Assembly (NCBI GenBank): GCA_041685735.1
Contig: JAWLFE010000011.1
Location: 14,398-78,397 of the forward strand
Origin: CSSed11-175R1 sp041685735
GTDB taxonomy: Bacteria; Actinomycetota; Nitriliruptoria; Nitriliruptorales; Nitriliruptoraceae
Length of the DNA stretch: 64,000 bases
Direction of reading: 5' to 3'
Shown one piece after another: positions 51,195 to 60,456 of the stretch. How positions within the stretch are numbered: position 1 is the first letter of the stretch; each line of letters opens with the position of its first letter. Position numbers and translations under genes: made by a program. The notes below the pieces were generated by a model. That model was not told the DNA's origin and searched no databases. It saw nothing but the letters and a program-made list of their open reading frames with translations.

Positions 51195-51904
51195 TCGCCC
51201 ACGTGCGTGGAACGGTCGCCCACCGCAGCGCCGGCAGCGTGGTCGTCGATGTGGGCGGCATCGGCTACCTCGTCCACGTCTCGGCGTCCGATCACATCCC
51301 CGCGCGGGGCCAGGAGGTCGAGCTGCACACCTCGCTGCAGGTGCGCGAGGATTCGATGACGCTGTACGGGTTCACCGCCCGTTCCTCGCTGGTGCTGTTC
51401 GAGCTGCTGCTGTCGTCGTCCGGGGTCGGTCCGAAGCTGGCGCTGGCCGCGCTCGGCACCCACCGCCCGGACGTGCTGCGCCTGGCGATCGCCGGCAGCG
51501 ACACCGCGACGCTCACGGCCATCCCCGGGGTCGGCAAGAAGGTCGCCGAGCGCCTGGTGCTGGACCTCAAGGACAAGGTCGGTGGGGATGGCCTGGGGAC
51601 GATCGCCGACCCCGCGGGTCCGCCGACCGGTCCCGCCGGCGCCGCGGATCCGTCGGTGCTGGCCGAGGTGCGCGATGCGTTGCTCGGTCTTGGCTACACG
51701 GCCAGCGAGGTGCAGGCGGCGATGGCCGAGCTCGGCGACGCCCGCAACGATCCTCAGGCGGACGCCGCGGACCTGCTGCGTCGTTGCCTGCGCGTGCTCG
51801 GCTCCGGTGTCGTTGAGGGGGCGGGGGTCGTGGAGGGGGCGGGGGTCGTGGAGGGGGCGGGGGTCGTGGAGGGGGCGGGGGTCGTGGAGGGGAGGGGTCG
51901 ATGA
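51191..51904 (+). CDS. ruvA: Holliday junction branch-migration protein RuvA
   Basis: 237 residues. Tetrameric junction-binding protein: MIAHVRGTVAHRSAGSVVVD (OB fold), the HhH segments LLSSSGVGPKLALAAL and LTAIPGVGKKVAERLVLDL, and domain III at about 155-205 for RuvB contact. The last ~33 residues are VVEGAG repeats encoded by an 18-bp tandem repeat, absent from RuvA in general. Overlaps ruvB (ATGA). Confidence 0.95.
   Translation: MIAHVRGTVAHRSAGSVVVDVGGIGYLVHVSASDHIPARGQEVELHTSLQVREDSMTLYGFTARSSLVLFELLLSSSGVGPKLALAALGTHRPDVLRLAIAGSDTATLTAIPGVGKKVAERLVLDLKDKVGGDGLGTIADPAGPPTGPAGAADPSVLAEVRDALLGLGYTASEVQAAMAELGDARNDPQADAADLLRRCLRVLGSGVVEGAGVVEGAGVVEGAGVVEGAGVVEGRGR
51809..51898. repeat. 18-bp tandem repeat at the 3' end of ruvA
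   Basis: Unit GTCGTGGAGGGGGCGGGG repeated from 51809 in five copies (51809, 51827, 51845, 51863, 51881; the first and last diverge). It encodes VVEGAG repeats. Runs of four or more G on the plus strand make it able to form G-quadruplexes. Confidence 0.85.
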
Positions 51905-53019
51905 GCCAGGACGGCCAGCCGGACGACGGCGTGCTGGAACCCGAGGTGCTGCCGGGGGAGGACCGGCTGGACGCGAGCCTGCGACCCACGCGGCTCGCGG
52001 AGTTCATCGGGCAGGAGCGGGTGCGGCGCCAGCTCCAACTGGTCCTGACCGGCGCGCGCCAACGCGGCCAGGCCGCCGACCACGTCCTGCTGTCGGGGGC
52101 GCCCGGGCTCGGCAAGACCACCCTGGCCGCGATCGTCGCCGCCGAGGTCGGCGCGTCGTTCCGGGCCACCTCCGGACCCGCGATCGAACGCCCGGGCGAC
52201 CTGGCGGCGATCCTGACGGGCCTCGAACCGGGCGACGTGCTGTTCGTCGATGAGGTCCACCGACTCCCCCGCACCGTCGAGGAGGTCCTCTACCCGGCGA
52301 TGGAGGACTTCAAGCTGGACATCGTCGTCGGCAAGGGCCCGGGTGCCCGGTCGATCCGGCTCGACCTGCCGCGCTTCACGATGGTCGGCGCCACGACCCG
52401 CACGGGGCTGATCGCTTCGCCCCTGCGCGACCGGTTCGGCTTCTCCGCTCAGTTGGAGCACTACGAGGTCGACGAGCTGCTGGCCATCGTCCTGCGTTCC
52501 GCCGGTCTGCTGGGCATCCAGGTCGACGATCCCGGCGCGCAGGAGATCGCCGGACGATCCCGTGGGACACCCCGGATCGCCAACCGGTTGTTGCGCCGGG
52601 TCCGCGACTACGCCGAGGTGGAGGCCAGCGGATCGATCGACCTCGTCGTCACCCGGGCGGCGCTGGAGGTGTTCGACGTGGACGACCTGGGTCTCGACCG
52701 GCTGGATCGGCGGGTGCTGGAAGCGCTCGTCGACCGGTTCGGTGGCGGCCCGGTCGGCCTGACGACCCTGGCGACGACCGTGTCCGAGGAACCCGACACG
52801 ATCGAGGATGCGGTCGAACCGTTCCTGCTGCGGTGCGGGCTCGTGCAGCGCACCCCCCGTGGCCGGATCGCGACCGCCGGCGCCTACGCCCACCTCGGGC
52901 GTCCCGTGCCACCTCCGGGGGCCGTCGTCCCGCCCCGCACGCCGGGTGCCGTGCCGTTGTTCGACGACGACCTCGACGTCGACCTCGGGGACGACGACCC
53001 GCCCCCACATGCCCGGTAG
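51901..53019 (+). CDS. ruvB: Holliday junction branch-migration ATPase RuvB
   Basis: 372 residues. AAA+ motor: DASLRPTRLAEFIGQERV, Walker A SGAPGLGKTTLA, Walker B LFVDEVHRLP, sensor 1 MVGATTRTGL, Arg finger region LRDRFGFSAQLEHYE, and the winged helix (LATTVSEEPDTIEDAVEPFLL). A ~30-residue acidic/Pro tail (DDDLDVDLGDDDPPPHAR) is extra. Last gene of ruvCAB; a hairpin follows. Confidence 0.96.
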   Translation: MSQDGQPDDGVLEPEVLPGEDRLDASLRPTRLAEFIGQERVRRQLQLVLTGARQRGQAADHVLLSGAPGLGKTTLAAIVAAEVGASFRATSGPAIERPGDLAAILTGLEPGDVLFVDEVHRLPRTVEEVLYPAMEDFKLDIVVGKGPGARSIRLDLPRFTMVGATTRTGLIASPLRDRFGFSAQLEHYEVDELLAIVLRSAGLLGIQVDDPGAQEIAGRSRGTPRIANRLLRRVRDYAEVEASGSIDLVVTRAALEVFDVDDLGLDRLDRRVLEALVDRFGGGPVGLTTLATTVSEEPDTIEDAVEPFLLRCGLVQRTPRGRIATAGAYAHLGRPVPPPGAVVPPRTPGAVPLFDDDLDVDLGDDDPPPHAR

Positions 53020-53033
53020 GATGCCCGACTGAC

Positions 53034-53054
53034 GCGCCCGCCGTCGGCGGGCGC
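53034..53054. terminator. hairpin after ruvCAB
   Basis: GCGCCCGCC and GGCGGGCGC pair perfectly around a three-base loop, 14 bp after the ruvB stop. No T-tract. Confidence 0.6.
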
Positions 53055-53188
53055 CGACGTGCACCCGTGGCCGCGTACCGCCCGTACCCGTCGCGCCCAC
53101 CCGTCCACGCACGGTGCGGTGCCCGTCACCTCGAACCCCGATCGCCACCCGGTGGTCGTCTGACACGTTCCCGCGAAAAGGCGTTGCT

Positions 53189-53548
53189 GTGGAGGCACTC
53201 GGCTCACTTGCCCTGCCGATCCTGTTCATCGGTGTGCTGTACCTGCTGCTGATCCGGCCGCAGCAGAAGCGCACGAAGGAACACAAGAACCTGGTGAAGA
53301 GCCTGTCCGTGGGCGACGACGTGGTCACGATCGGGGGGATGCACGGTCGGGTCGCGGACCTCACCGACGAGACGATGGACCTGGAGGTCACCGACGACAT
53401 CATCCTGCGCTTCCAGCGGACGTCGCTGGCGCGGGTCGTGCGTGACGACCTGGTCGAGGACGTCGACGACGATGTCGCTGACGACGATCTGGTCGACGAC
53501 GCTGCGGACGACGATGACAACAGCGACGGCGATCGCGACCAGCCGTGA
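53189..53548 (+). CDS. yajC: preprotein translocase subunit YajC
   Basis: 119 residues from GTG 53189 (AAAGG upstream). One N-terminal TM (LALPILFIGVLYLLLIRPQ) followed by the conserved RPQQKRTKEHKNLVKSLSVG, GDDVVTIGGMHGRV, and a strongly acidic tail of alternating Asp/Val. Component of the SecDF-YajC complex that assists Sec export. The stop overlaps the HD gene as GTGA. Confidence 0.92.
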   Translation: MEALGSLALPILFIGVLYLLLIRPQQKRTKEHKNLVKSLSVGDDVVTIGGMHGRVADLTDETMDLEVTDDIILRFQRTSLARVVRDDLVEDVDDDVADDDLVDDAADDDDNSDGDRDQP

Positions 53549-54441
53549 CCTCCGACCAACCGCCGGCCGATCCCGCCGTCGGTGGGGAGGGCACGGCGCG
53601 CGGTGAGTCGCCGGGGATCGCCCCGGCGTCGGACGACCCCGCACCGTCCGCCATGACCGACCCGGCCTCGGCCATCCTCGATTCCGCCGAGGCCGCCCTG
53701 GCCCGGGGCGTGGATGCTTCGGCCGCCGTCCGTGAAGCCGCGGAGGTGGCCCTGGATGCCGAGCGGCGCACGGGGTCGCACGTCGACATCCTCACGCGCC
53801 TGCAGCAGGACGAGGTCGTCAGCGCGTTCATCAAGCTCTCCGACCAGTTCCTGGGTGCGCAGGGCTTCACCGAACACGGTTTCCGCCATGCCAACCTCGT
53901 CGGGCGCATCGCCCACAACGTCCTGCACCACCTCGGTGTGGACGAGGAACTGTGCGAGCTGGCCGCGATCGGCGGGTACCTGCACGACGTCGGCAACGTC
54001 GTCACACGCGCCAACCACGGCCTGTCCGGCGCCTGGATCGCCTACGACGCGCTCCGGCGCCTGGAGGTCGATCCCTACCGCATCGGGCTGGTGCTGTCGG
54101 CCGTCGGGAACCACGAGGAGCAGTACGGTTCGTCGATCGGGCCCGTCGGCGCCGCGGTCATCCTGGCCGACAAGGCCGACGTGCACCGCAGCCGGGTCCG
54201 CAAGGGCGCGGACACGACCATCGACATCCACGACCGTGTCAACGATGCGGTCACCCACTCGTTCCTGCGTGTCGATGCCGACGCGGCGACCATCACGCTG
54301 GAACTGACCCTCGACACCGACCGGTCGACGGTCATCGAGTACTTCGAGATCTTCCTCGAACGCATGATCATGTGTCGCCGCGCGGCCCGGACGCTCGGGT
54401 GCGATTTCCTCATCACCGCCAACGGCGTTCCGCTCGGCTGA
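53545..54441 (+). CDS. HD-domain phosphohydrolase inserted in the sec operon
   Basis: 298 residues from GTG 53545, overlapping yajC. Residues 1-70 are a low-complexity linker; HD core: EHGFRHANLVGRIAHNVL (first His), IGGYLHDVGNVVTRANHG (HD), VLSAVGNHEEQYGS, ILADKADVHRSRV (last Asp). It should hydrolyse a phosphoester, substrate unknown. Its position between yajC and secD, coupled to yajC, is unusual. Confidence 0.85.
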   Translation: MTSDQPPADPAVGGEGTARGESPGIAPASDDPAPSAMTDPASAILDSAEAALARGVDASAAVREAAEVALDAERRTGSHVDILTRLQQDEVVSAFIKLSDQFLGAQGFTEHGFRHANLVGRIAHNVLHHLGVDEELCELAAIGGYLHDVGNVVTRANHGLSGAWIAYDALRRLEVDPYRIGLVLSAVGNHEEQYGSSIGPVGAAVILADKADVHRSRVRKGADTTIDIHDRVNDAVTHSFLRVDADAATITLELTLDTDRSTVIEYFEIFLERMIMCRRAARTLGCDFLITANGVPLG

Positions 54442-54477
54442 CGCCGAGCCGTCCCGCCACCCTTCAGGACCTCCGAC

Positions 54478-56001
54478 GTGGACAAGAAACCTGTCATCGG
54501 CGCACTGGCGTTCTCGCTCGTGTTCGTGCTGGCCGCCGGCATCTACCTGGGCCTGGGCGCCCGGCCGCAGCTCGGGCTCGACCTGCAGGGCGGCATCAGC
54601 GCGGTCTACACCGCTGAGCTGCCCGACGATGTCGACACGCCCGAGGACTTCGAGGAGATCCTCGACGAGACCATCGAGGTCATCCGTGCGCGCGTCGACT
54701 CGTTGGGGGTCGCGGAACCGGACATCTCGCGGTCCGGGACCGATGTCCTGGTGCAGTTGCCGGGTGTCGCCGATGCGGATCGCCTGCAGGAGCTGATCGG
54801 CACGACCGCGCAGCTGACCTTCCGCAAGGTCATCGCGACGGTCCCCCCCGGCGCGCAGGCGCGGCCGGCGACGCAGGACCTCCCGGCCATCCCCGGCTAC
54901 GACGAGGGGCCGGACTGCACCGCACCGGTCGACGAACGCGAGGAGCTGGCCAACGACGAACGGGGGCTGTTGTGCGGCAGCGAGGATGAAGCGCTGCCGG
55001 ATCCCGACAGCGACGAACTGCTGGTGCCCAAGTACTTCCTCGAGCCGGCCGCCCTGACCGGCGACCGCATCGACGACGCGTTCGCCGCCTTCGGGCAGGC
55101 CGGTGGGCTGGCGGTGTCGCTGGAACTGGACGGTGAGGGTGAGGCCGAGTTCGCGGAGATCACCGCCGAGCTGGCCTGCGAGCGTGACCAGGGTTTCCCG
55201 GGCGAGGGCCGCTTCGCGATCACGCTCGATGGCATCGTCGAATCTGCGCCGACGATGGCCCCCGGCGTGCAGTGCGGGGTCGGGATCCGGGACGGATCCG
55301 CATCGATCACGGTCGGCTCCGCAGGGTCCCAGGAGGAACAGGAGCAGGAGGCCCAGGACCTGGCGCTGGTCCTGCGCACGGGTGCGCTGCCGATCTCACT
55401 GGAACCGGCAACCTTCGAGACGGTCTCCGCGACGCTCGGATCGGACTCCCTGGAGGCGGGGCTGTTGGCCGGCTTGATCGGCCTGGCCCTGGTCGGCGTG
55501 TGGTTGATCGGCTTCTACCGCATCCTCGGGGTCGTGGCGATGCTCGAACTCGTGGTCTTCGGGGTGCTGGTGCTCGGCCTGATCTCGCTGCTCGGTGAGC
55601 TCGGGTTCGCGCTGACGTTGGCCGGGGTCGCCGGGTTGATCGTGTCGATCGGTATCGCCGCCGACTCCTCCATCATCTTCCGGGAACGGATCCGTGACGA
55701 GGTCAACCTCGGCAAGACGGTCCGCACGGCCGTGCAGAAGGCGTTCACCTCCGCGTTCCGCACCAACCTCGCCGGCAACACCGTGACGCTGACCGCCGCG
55801 GTCATCCTGTACTTCCTCGCGGTGGGCCCGGTCCGCGGGTTCGCGCTGATGCTCGGGATCGCCACCGTGCTCGACCTGTTCATCCTCTACTTCTTCACCC
55901 GACCGATCGTGTTCCTGCTGGCCAACACCCGGCTGGTGGACCGCAAGACGGTGCGTGCCGCTGACACGGCACCCGTCGCGACCGCAGGGGGACGCCGATG
56001 A
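54478..56001 (+). CDS. secD: protein translocase subunit SecD
   Basis: 507 residues from GTG 54478. N-terminal TM, a large periplasmic P1 domain (DLQGGISAVYTAE, ARVDSLGVAEPDI), then the RND-type membrane half (LGSDSLEAGLLAGLIGLALV; GIAADSSIIFRERIRDEV with the proton-relay Asp region; FRTNLAGNTVTL). Pulls exported proteins across the membrane with SecF. Overlaps secF by ATGA. Confidence 0.96.
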   Translation: MDKKPVIGALAFSLVFVLAAGIYLGLGARPQLGLDLQGGISAVYTAELPDDVDTPEDFEEILDETIEVIRARVDSLGVAEPDISRSGTDVLVQLPGVADADRLQELIGTTAQLTFRKVIATVPPGAQARPATQDLPAIPGYDEGPDCTAPVDEREELANDERGLLCGSEDEALPDPDSDELLVPKYFLEPAALTGDRIDDAFAAFGQAGGLAVSLELDGEGEAEFAEITAELACERDQGFPGEGRFAITLDGIVESAPTMAPGVQCGVGIRDGSASITVGSAGSQEEQEQEAQDLALVLRTGALPISLEPATFETVSATLGSDSLEAGLLAGLIGLALVGVWLIGFYRILGVVAMLELVVFGVLVLGLISLLGELGFALTLAGVAGLIVSIGIAADSSIIFRERIRDEVNLGKTVRTAVQKAFTSAFRTNLAGNTVTLTAAVILYFLAVGPVRGFALMLGIATVLDLFILYFFTRPIVFLLANTRLVDRKTVRAADTAPVATAGGRR

Positions 56002-57074
56002 GGACGCCAACGTTCGACTTCGTCGGGAACGCTCCGAAGTGGGCGGTCCTGTCCGCGGTCCTGCTGCTGTCGGGACTGCTCGTCGTGACCGTCCGTGGCC
56101 TGGACCTGTCGATCGACTTCGTGGGGGGCAACTCCTACACGATCACCGATGTCCGGCCCGACCTCGACTCCGGCGAACTGCGCGAGACCGCCGAGGCGGC
56201 CGGTGCCGAGGACGTGATCGCCCAGGTCCAGCTCGACGGCGACCAGGCGGTCGGGGCGGTGGTCCGCACCGAATCCATGGAGCCCGGCAGTCCCGAGTCG
56301 ATCGCGGTCCGCGACGCACTGGTCGAGGTCGCCGAGGCTGAGGAGGTCTCGGTCAACTTCGTCGGACCGACGTGGGGTCAGCGCATCACCCAGCAGGCGC
56401 TCGAGGCCCTGGTCGTGTTCCTGATCGCGATCGTGATCTACATCTCGTTCCGGCTCGAGTTCAAGATGGCGATCGCCGCCATCGTGGCGCTCGCCCACGA
56501 CCTGGCGATCACGATCGGGGTGTACGCCCTGGTCGGGTTCAACGTGTCGCCCGCGACGATCATCGCGCTGTTGACCATCCTCGGGTACTCGCTGTACGAC
56601 ACGGTGGTGGTGTTCGATCGGGTCAAGGACAACTCGATCGGGCTCGGCGACCCCGGGCGGCGTACCTACGCCGAACTGGTCAACACCTCACTGAACGAGG
56701 TGCTCTGGCGCTCGATCAACACCTCGGTCACCTCGCTGCTGCCGGTCGGCGCGCTGCTGTTCATCGGTGGCCAGGTGCTCGGTGCGACGACCCTGCAGGA
56801 CCTGGCGTTGGCGCTGTTCATCGGGATGGCGGTCGGGATCTACTCCTCGCTGTTCGTCGCGGGTCCGTTCCTCGCCTGGTGGAAGATGCGTGACCCCGAG
56901 GAGGTCCGTCGGGCCGCCCGGGTCGCCAAGAGCGACAGCGATGACGACGCGGTCGCCGACGAGCCGGCACCGGTCGATGCGCCGGCGCCGGGATCGCCGG
57001 AGGCCCGCGCACCGATCACCACCGAGTACGTCCGCGGGCAGGGCAAGGGCAAGAAGCGCAAGAAGAAGCGCTGA
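55998..57074 (+). CDS. secF: protein translocase subunit SecF
   Basis: 358 residues from ATG 55998. DLSIDFVGGNSYTI near the N-terminus, then LGYSLYDTVVVFDRVKDN (TM4 Asp-Asp region), NTSLNEVLWRSINTSVTSLL, ending in an Asp-rich stretch and a basic KGKKRKKKR tail. Forms SecDF, using the proton gradient for export. 33 bp ahead of apt. Confidence 0.96.
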   Translation: MRTPTFDFVGNAPKWAVLSAVLLLSGLLVVTVRGLDLSIDFVGGNSYTITDVRPDLDSGELRETAEAAGAEDVIAQVQLDGDQAVGAVVRTESMEPGSPESIAVRDALVEVAEAEEVSVNFVGPTWGQRITQQALEALVVFLIAIVIYISFRLEFKMAIAAIVALAHDLAITIGVYALVGFNVSPATIIALLTILGYSLYDTVVVFDRVKDNSIGLGDPGRRTYAELVNTSLNEVLWRSINTSVTSLLPVGALLFIGGQVLGATTLQDLALALFIGMAVGIYSSLFVAGPFLAWWKMRDPEEVRRAARVAKSDSDDDAVADEPAPVDAPAPGSPEARAPITTEYVRGQGKGKKRKKKR

Positions 57075-57106
57075 CCCCGACGCCCTCCGTCTCCCTGGAG
57101 CCGATC

Positions 57107-57640
57107 ATGCAGCTGCAGTTCGATCCCGATGTCCTGTCCGCGCACGTCCGCGACGTGCACGACTACCCGCAGCCCGGTGTCACCTACAAGGACATCACGC
57201 CGCTGTTGCTCGACCCGGTGGCGTTCTCGACCGCGATCGACGTCCTGGTGATGCACTTCGGACGTGGCACGGTGGACAAGGTCGTCGGGATCGAAGCCCG
57301 GGGGTTCATCCTCGCCGCGCCGGTCGCCTACCACATCGGCGCCGGGTTCGTCCCGGCACGCAAGGCCGGCAAGCTGCCCGGCGAGAGCCGCTCGGTGGCC
57401 TACGAACTCGAGTACGGCGCCGAGAGCCTGGAGATCCACGACGACGCGATCGAGCCGGGGGACCGGGTCATGATCGTCGACGACGTGCTCGCGACCGGCG
57501 GGACGGCCTCGGCCGCGGCGGAACTCGTGGAAGGGCTCGGGGGGACGGTCGCGGGGTTCGGGTTCCTGATCGAACTCGACTTCCTGGCCGGGGCGGCCAA
57601 GCTGGTCGGCCACCGCCACATCTCGCTCCTGCACTACTGA
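57107..57640 (+). CDS. apt: adenine phosphoribosyltransferase
   Basis: 177 residues from ATG 57107. Salvages adenine with PRPP to AMP. PRPP motif VMIVDDVLATGGTA, plus VTYKDITPLLLDP, GIEARGFILAAPVAY, FVPARKAGKLPG, typical of the family. Between secF and relA as in M. tuberculosis (Rv2584c). Confidence 0.95.
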   Translation: MQLQFDPDVLSAHVRDVHDYPQPGVTYKDITPLLLDPVAFSTAIDVLVMHFGRGTVDKVVGIEARGFILAAPVAYHIGAGFVPARKAGKLPGESRSVAYELEYGAESLEIHDDAIEPGDRVMIVDDVLATGGTASAAAELVEGLGGTVAGFGFLIELDFLAGAAKLVGHRHISLLHY

Positions 57641-57702
57641 TCCAGCCGCCTGAGCCGTCGGCGGCCGCCCGCCGGGGTCGCTGAACCGGGTCCCGGGAGC
57701 GG

Positions 57703-57708
57703 TACGCT
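57703..57708 (+). promoter_or_regulatory. -10 element TACGCT for relA
   Basis: TANNNT hexamer; the expected start of transcription (about 57715) lies just upstream of AGGGAGG (57727-57733) and the CTG at 57739. Confidence 0.45.
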
Positions 57709-57813
57709 GCGGGTTCGGACTCGTCCAGGGAGGATCCGCTGGCCGCCGACCCCACCGGTACCCAGGAGGCACGGGACACACGTCCCGGGCAGCTGCCCCC
57801 GCGCCCATCCGGG

Positions 57814-60051
57814 GTGCAACGGGTCCTGGCGAAGCTGCCACTGGTCCAGCGCGACACCCCACCGCCCGAGCTCGATGAGCTGGCGGCCGCGATCCGGGCC
57901 GCCGGCAAGGCGGACCTGCGCGAGGTCGTGCGCGCCTACCGCTACGCGGACCTGATGCACGAAGGGCAACGGCGCCGGTCCGGCGAGGCCTACATCACCC
58001 ACCCCGTCGCGGTCGCCACCGAGCTCGCGGAGCTCGGCCTCGGGACCCCGACGCTGGTCGCGGCGCTGCTGCACGACACCGTCGAGGACACCCCCGCCAC
58101 CCTGCAGGACGTGCGGGAGGGGTTCGGCGACGAGGTCGCCCACCTGGTGGACGGGGTCACCAAGCTCGACCGCATCCACGTCGATTCCAAGCAGGAGCAG
58201 CAGGCCGAGACCCTGCGCAAGATGATCATGGCGATGGCCAAGGACATCCGGGTCCTGGTCATCAAGCTGGCCGACCGTCTGCACAACATGGAGACGATCG
58301 GCCACATGCCGCGTGACGCGCAGAAGCGCATCGCGACCGAGACCCTGGACATCTACGCGCCCCTGGCCCACCGCCTGGGTATGCAGAACTTCAAGCTGCG
58401 GCTGGAGGACCTCGGGTTCGGCACCCTGCACCCAAAGCGCTACGAGGAGATCGTCGCGCTCGTCGAGGAGCGCAACCCCGAACGCGAGGTCCTGATCGAC
58501 GAGGTCATGGATTCGCTGCGTGAGCAGCTGCGCGAGCTCAAGATCCGGGGCGAGGTCACCGGACGCCCGAAGCACTACTACTCCATCTACGAGAAGATGG
58601 TGCTGCGGGGCAAGGAGTTCGACGAGATCCACGACCTGGTGGGCATCCGGGTCATCGTGGGCTCGGTCCGCGACTGCTACGCGGTCCTGGGGCAGGTCCA
58701 CGCGACCTGGCGTCCGGTTCCCGGGCGGTTCAAGGACTACATCGCGATGCCCAAGGTCAACCTCTACCAGTCGCTGCACACCTCGGTGATGGGGCCCCGC
58801 GGCCGCCCGATCGAGATCCAGATCCGCACTCGCGCGATGCACCAGACCGCCGAGTTCGGTGTCGCCGCCCACTGGAAGTACAAGGACACCGGTCGGTCCG
58901 GGGCGGACGAGGAGACCGGGACCGAGGACCTGCCCTGGGTCGAACAGCTCCTGGAGTGGCAGCAGGAGGTCCAGGAGCCGGGCGACTACCTCGAATCGCT
59001 CAAGATCGACCTCTACCAGGACGAGGTGTTCGTCTTCACGCCCAAGGGCGACGTGATGGGGCTGCCTGCCAACGCCACGCCGATCGACTTCGCCTACGCC
59101 GTGCACACCGAGGTCGGCCACCGCTGCATCGGCGCCCGGGTCAACGGCCGCCTGGTGCCGCTGGACCACCAGCTGACCAACGGCGACACCATCGAGGTGA
59201 TGACCTCCAAGGCGGAGGATGCGGGCCCGTCACGTGACTGGCTCAAGCTCGCGGCATCGACCCGCGCCCAGTCGAAGATCCGCGCCTACTTCAACCGCGA
59301 ACGGCGCGAGGACGCGATCGTCCGTGGCCGGGATTCCGTCGCGCGGGCCTTGAAGCGCAAGGGCATCGGCTACGCCCGGTCCATGGCGGCGGGAGACCTC
59401 ACCGATGTCGCGCACGTCCTGAACTACAAGGACACCGAAGCGATGTTCCGGGCCGTCGGTGAGGGCCACGTCGCGGCCACCACCGTCGCCAACCAACTGG
59501 TCAACGAACTCACCGAGGTCGAGGAAGAGACCGTCGAGTCCATCGAGGACACGGTCACCCAGGCCCCGATCCGGATCGGTCAGGGCGTCGGTGAGGACGT
59601 CGAGGTCGAGGGTTCCGGCGGCATGCTGGTCAAGCTCGCCCGCTGCTGCACCCCGGTCCCCGGGGACGCGATCGTTGGCTTCGTGACGCGTGGCCGCGGG
59701 GTCAGCGTCCACCGGGCGGACTGTCCCAACGTCTCCGACCTGGAGCGCGACCCGGACCGCTTCGTCCCGGTCGACTGGACGGGTGAGTCCACCTCGTCGT
59801 TCCGGGTCTCGATCCGCATCGAAGCGCTCGACCGCAAACACCTGCTGCGCGACATCACGGCGGTGCTCGGTGACCTGCACATCAACATCACCTCCGCTCA
59901 GGTCATGACCCGCAAGGACCGTGTGGCCGCGCTGACCTTCACCTTCGAGCTCGGAGACCCCACCCACCTGGAGTACGCGTTGCGTTCCGTCCGGGGGGTC
60001 GAGGGGGTCTATGACGCCTTCCGCCTGGTCCCGCAGAGCAACGGCAGCTGA
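57814..60051 (+). CDS. relA: (p)ppGpp synthetase/hydrolase RelA/SpoT (Rel)
   Basis: 745 residues from GTG 57814; a CTG at 57739 with a strong Shine-Dalgarno (AGGGAGG, five bases) would add 25 residues and may be the true start. Makes and degrades (p)ppGpp. HD hydrolase domain: YITHPVAVATELAELGLGT, LLHDTVEDT, RLHNMETIGHM; synthetase: GRPKHYYSIYEKM, FKDYIAMPKVNLYQSLHTSV, with the E-x-Q-I-R-T motif; TGS (DVMGLPANATPIDFAY), zinc-finger (LARCCTPVPGDAI) and ACT (RDITAVLGDLHINITS) domains. Bifunctional. Confidence 0.96.
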   Translation: MQRVLAKLPLVQRDTPPPELDELAAAIRAAGKADLREVVRAYRYADLMHEGQRRRSGEAYITHPVAVATELAELGLGTPTLVAALLHDTVEDTPATLQDVREGFGDEVAHLVDGVTKLDRIHVDSKQEQQAETLRKMIMAMAKDIRVLVIKLADRLHNMETIGHMPRDAQKRIATETLDIYAPLAHRLGMQNFKLRLEDLGFGTLHPKRYEEIVALVEERNPEREVLIDEVMDSLREQLRELKIRGEVTGRPKHYYSIYEKMVLRGKEFDEIHDLVGIRVIVGSVRDCYAVLGQVHATWRPVPGRFKDYIAMPKVNLYQSLHTSVMGPRGRPIEIQIRTRAMHQTAEFGVAAHWKYKDTGRSGADEETGTEDLPWVEQLLEWQQEVQEPGDYLESLKIDLYQDEVFVFTPKGDVMGLPANATPIDFAYAVHTEVGHRCIGARVNGRLVPLDHQLTNGDTIEVMTSKAEDAGPSRDWLKLAASTRAQSKIRAYFNRERREDAIVRGRDSVARALKRKGIGYARSMAAGDLTDVAHVLNYKDTEAMFRAVGEGHVAATTVANQLVNELTEVEEETVESIEDTVTQAPIRIGQGVGEDVEVEGSGGMLVKLARCCTPVPGDAIVGFVTRGRGVSVHRADCPNVSDLERDPDRFVPVDWTGESTSSFRVSIRIEALDRKHLLRDITAVLGDLHINITSAQVMTRKDRVAALTFTFELGDPTHLEYALRSVRGVEGVYDAFRLVPQSNGS

Positions 60052-60052
60052 C

Positions 60053-60084
60053 GGGCAGCGCCGTCGCGGATCACGGCCCTGCCC
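60053..60084. terminator. hairpin after relA
   Basis: GGGCAG/CTGCCC and CCGT/ACGG arms separated by two-base bulges; sits between convergent genes. Confidence 0.5.
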
Positions 60085-60095
60085 CGGGGTGTCGG

Positions 60096-60407
60096 TCAGC
60101 GATCGGGGTCGTCATCGGGGCCGGGATGCCCCCGCGGTCGTTCCGCCCGTCGTGCGAAGCGCAGGAGCGCGAGCGCGCAGAGTGCCGACAGGATCGCGCC
60201 GCCGAACGTCGAGGTGCCGTAGAACAGGTAGGTGATCGCCGTCTCCGGCGGGGTCACCAGCGCCGCGATCAGCAGGATCCCGGTGAGCAGGAACGCGGCC
60301 GCTGCCGCGATGGTGAAGGGAGCGACGGCCGCGTCGCCGCGGCGGCCCTGGAGCAGCACGACAGCTAGTGCGCCGAACGGCCAGCAGAACAGGACCAGGG
60401 TCAGCAC
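60096..60407 (-). CDS. small three-TM membrane protein
   Basis: 103 residues from GTG 60407 (GGAGGG six bases upstream). TM helices at about 4-20, 32-53 and 62-82, with a basic C-terminal tail. A TACCGT (60457-60452) is its likely -10. No family recognised. Convergent with relA. Confidence 0.6.
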   Translation of the reverse strand: MLTLVLFCWPFGALAVVLLQGRRGDAAVAPFTIAAAAAFLLTGILLIAALVTPPETAITYLFYGTSTFGGAILSALCALALLRFARRAERPRGHPGPDDDPDR

Positions 60408-60456
60408 CGTGATCCCTCCGAGGCGCCGGTGGCGATGGTCATCCTGCGGCTACGGT

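Noticed and set aside
53017..53022. TAGGAT as promoter for yajC
   Set aside because: The hexamer contains the ruvB stop codon and is followed by a terminator-like hairpin; probably coincidence.
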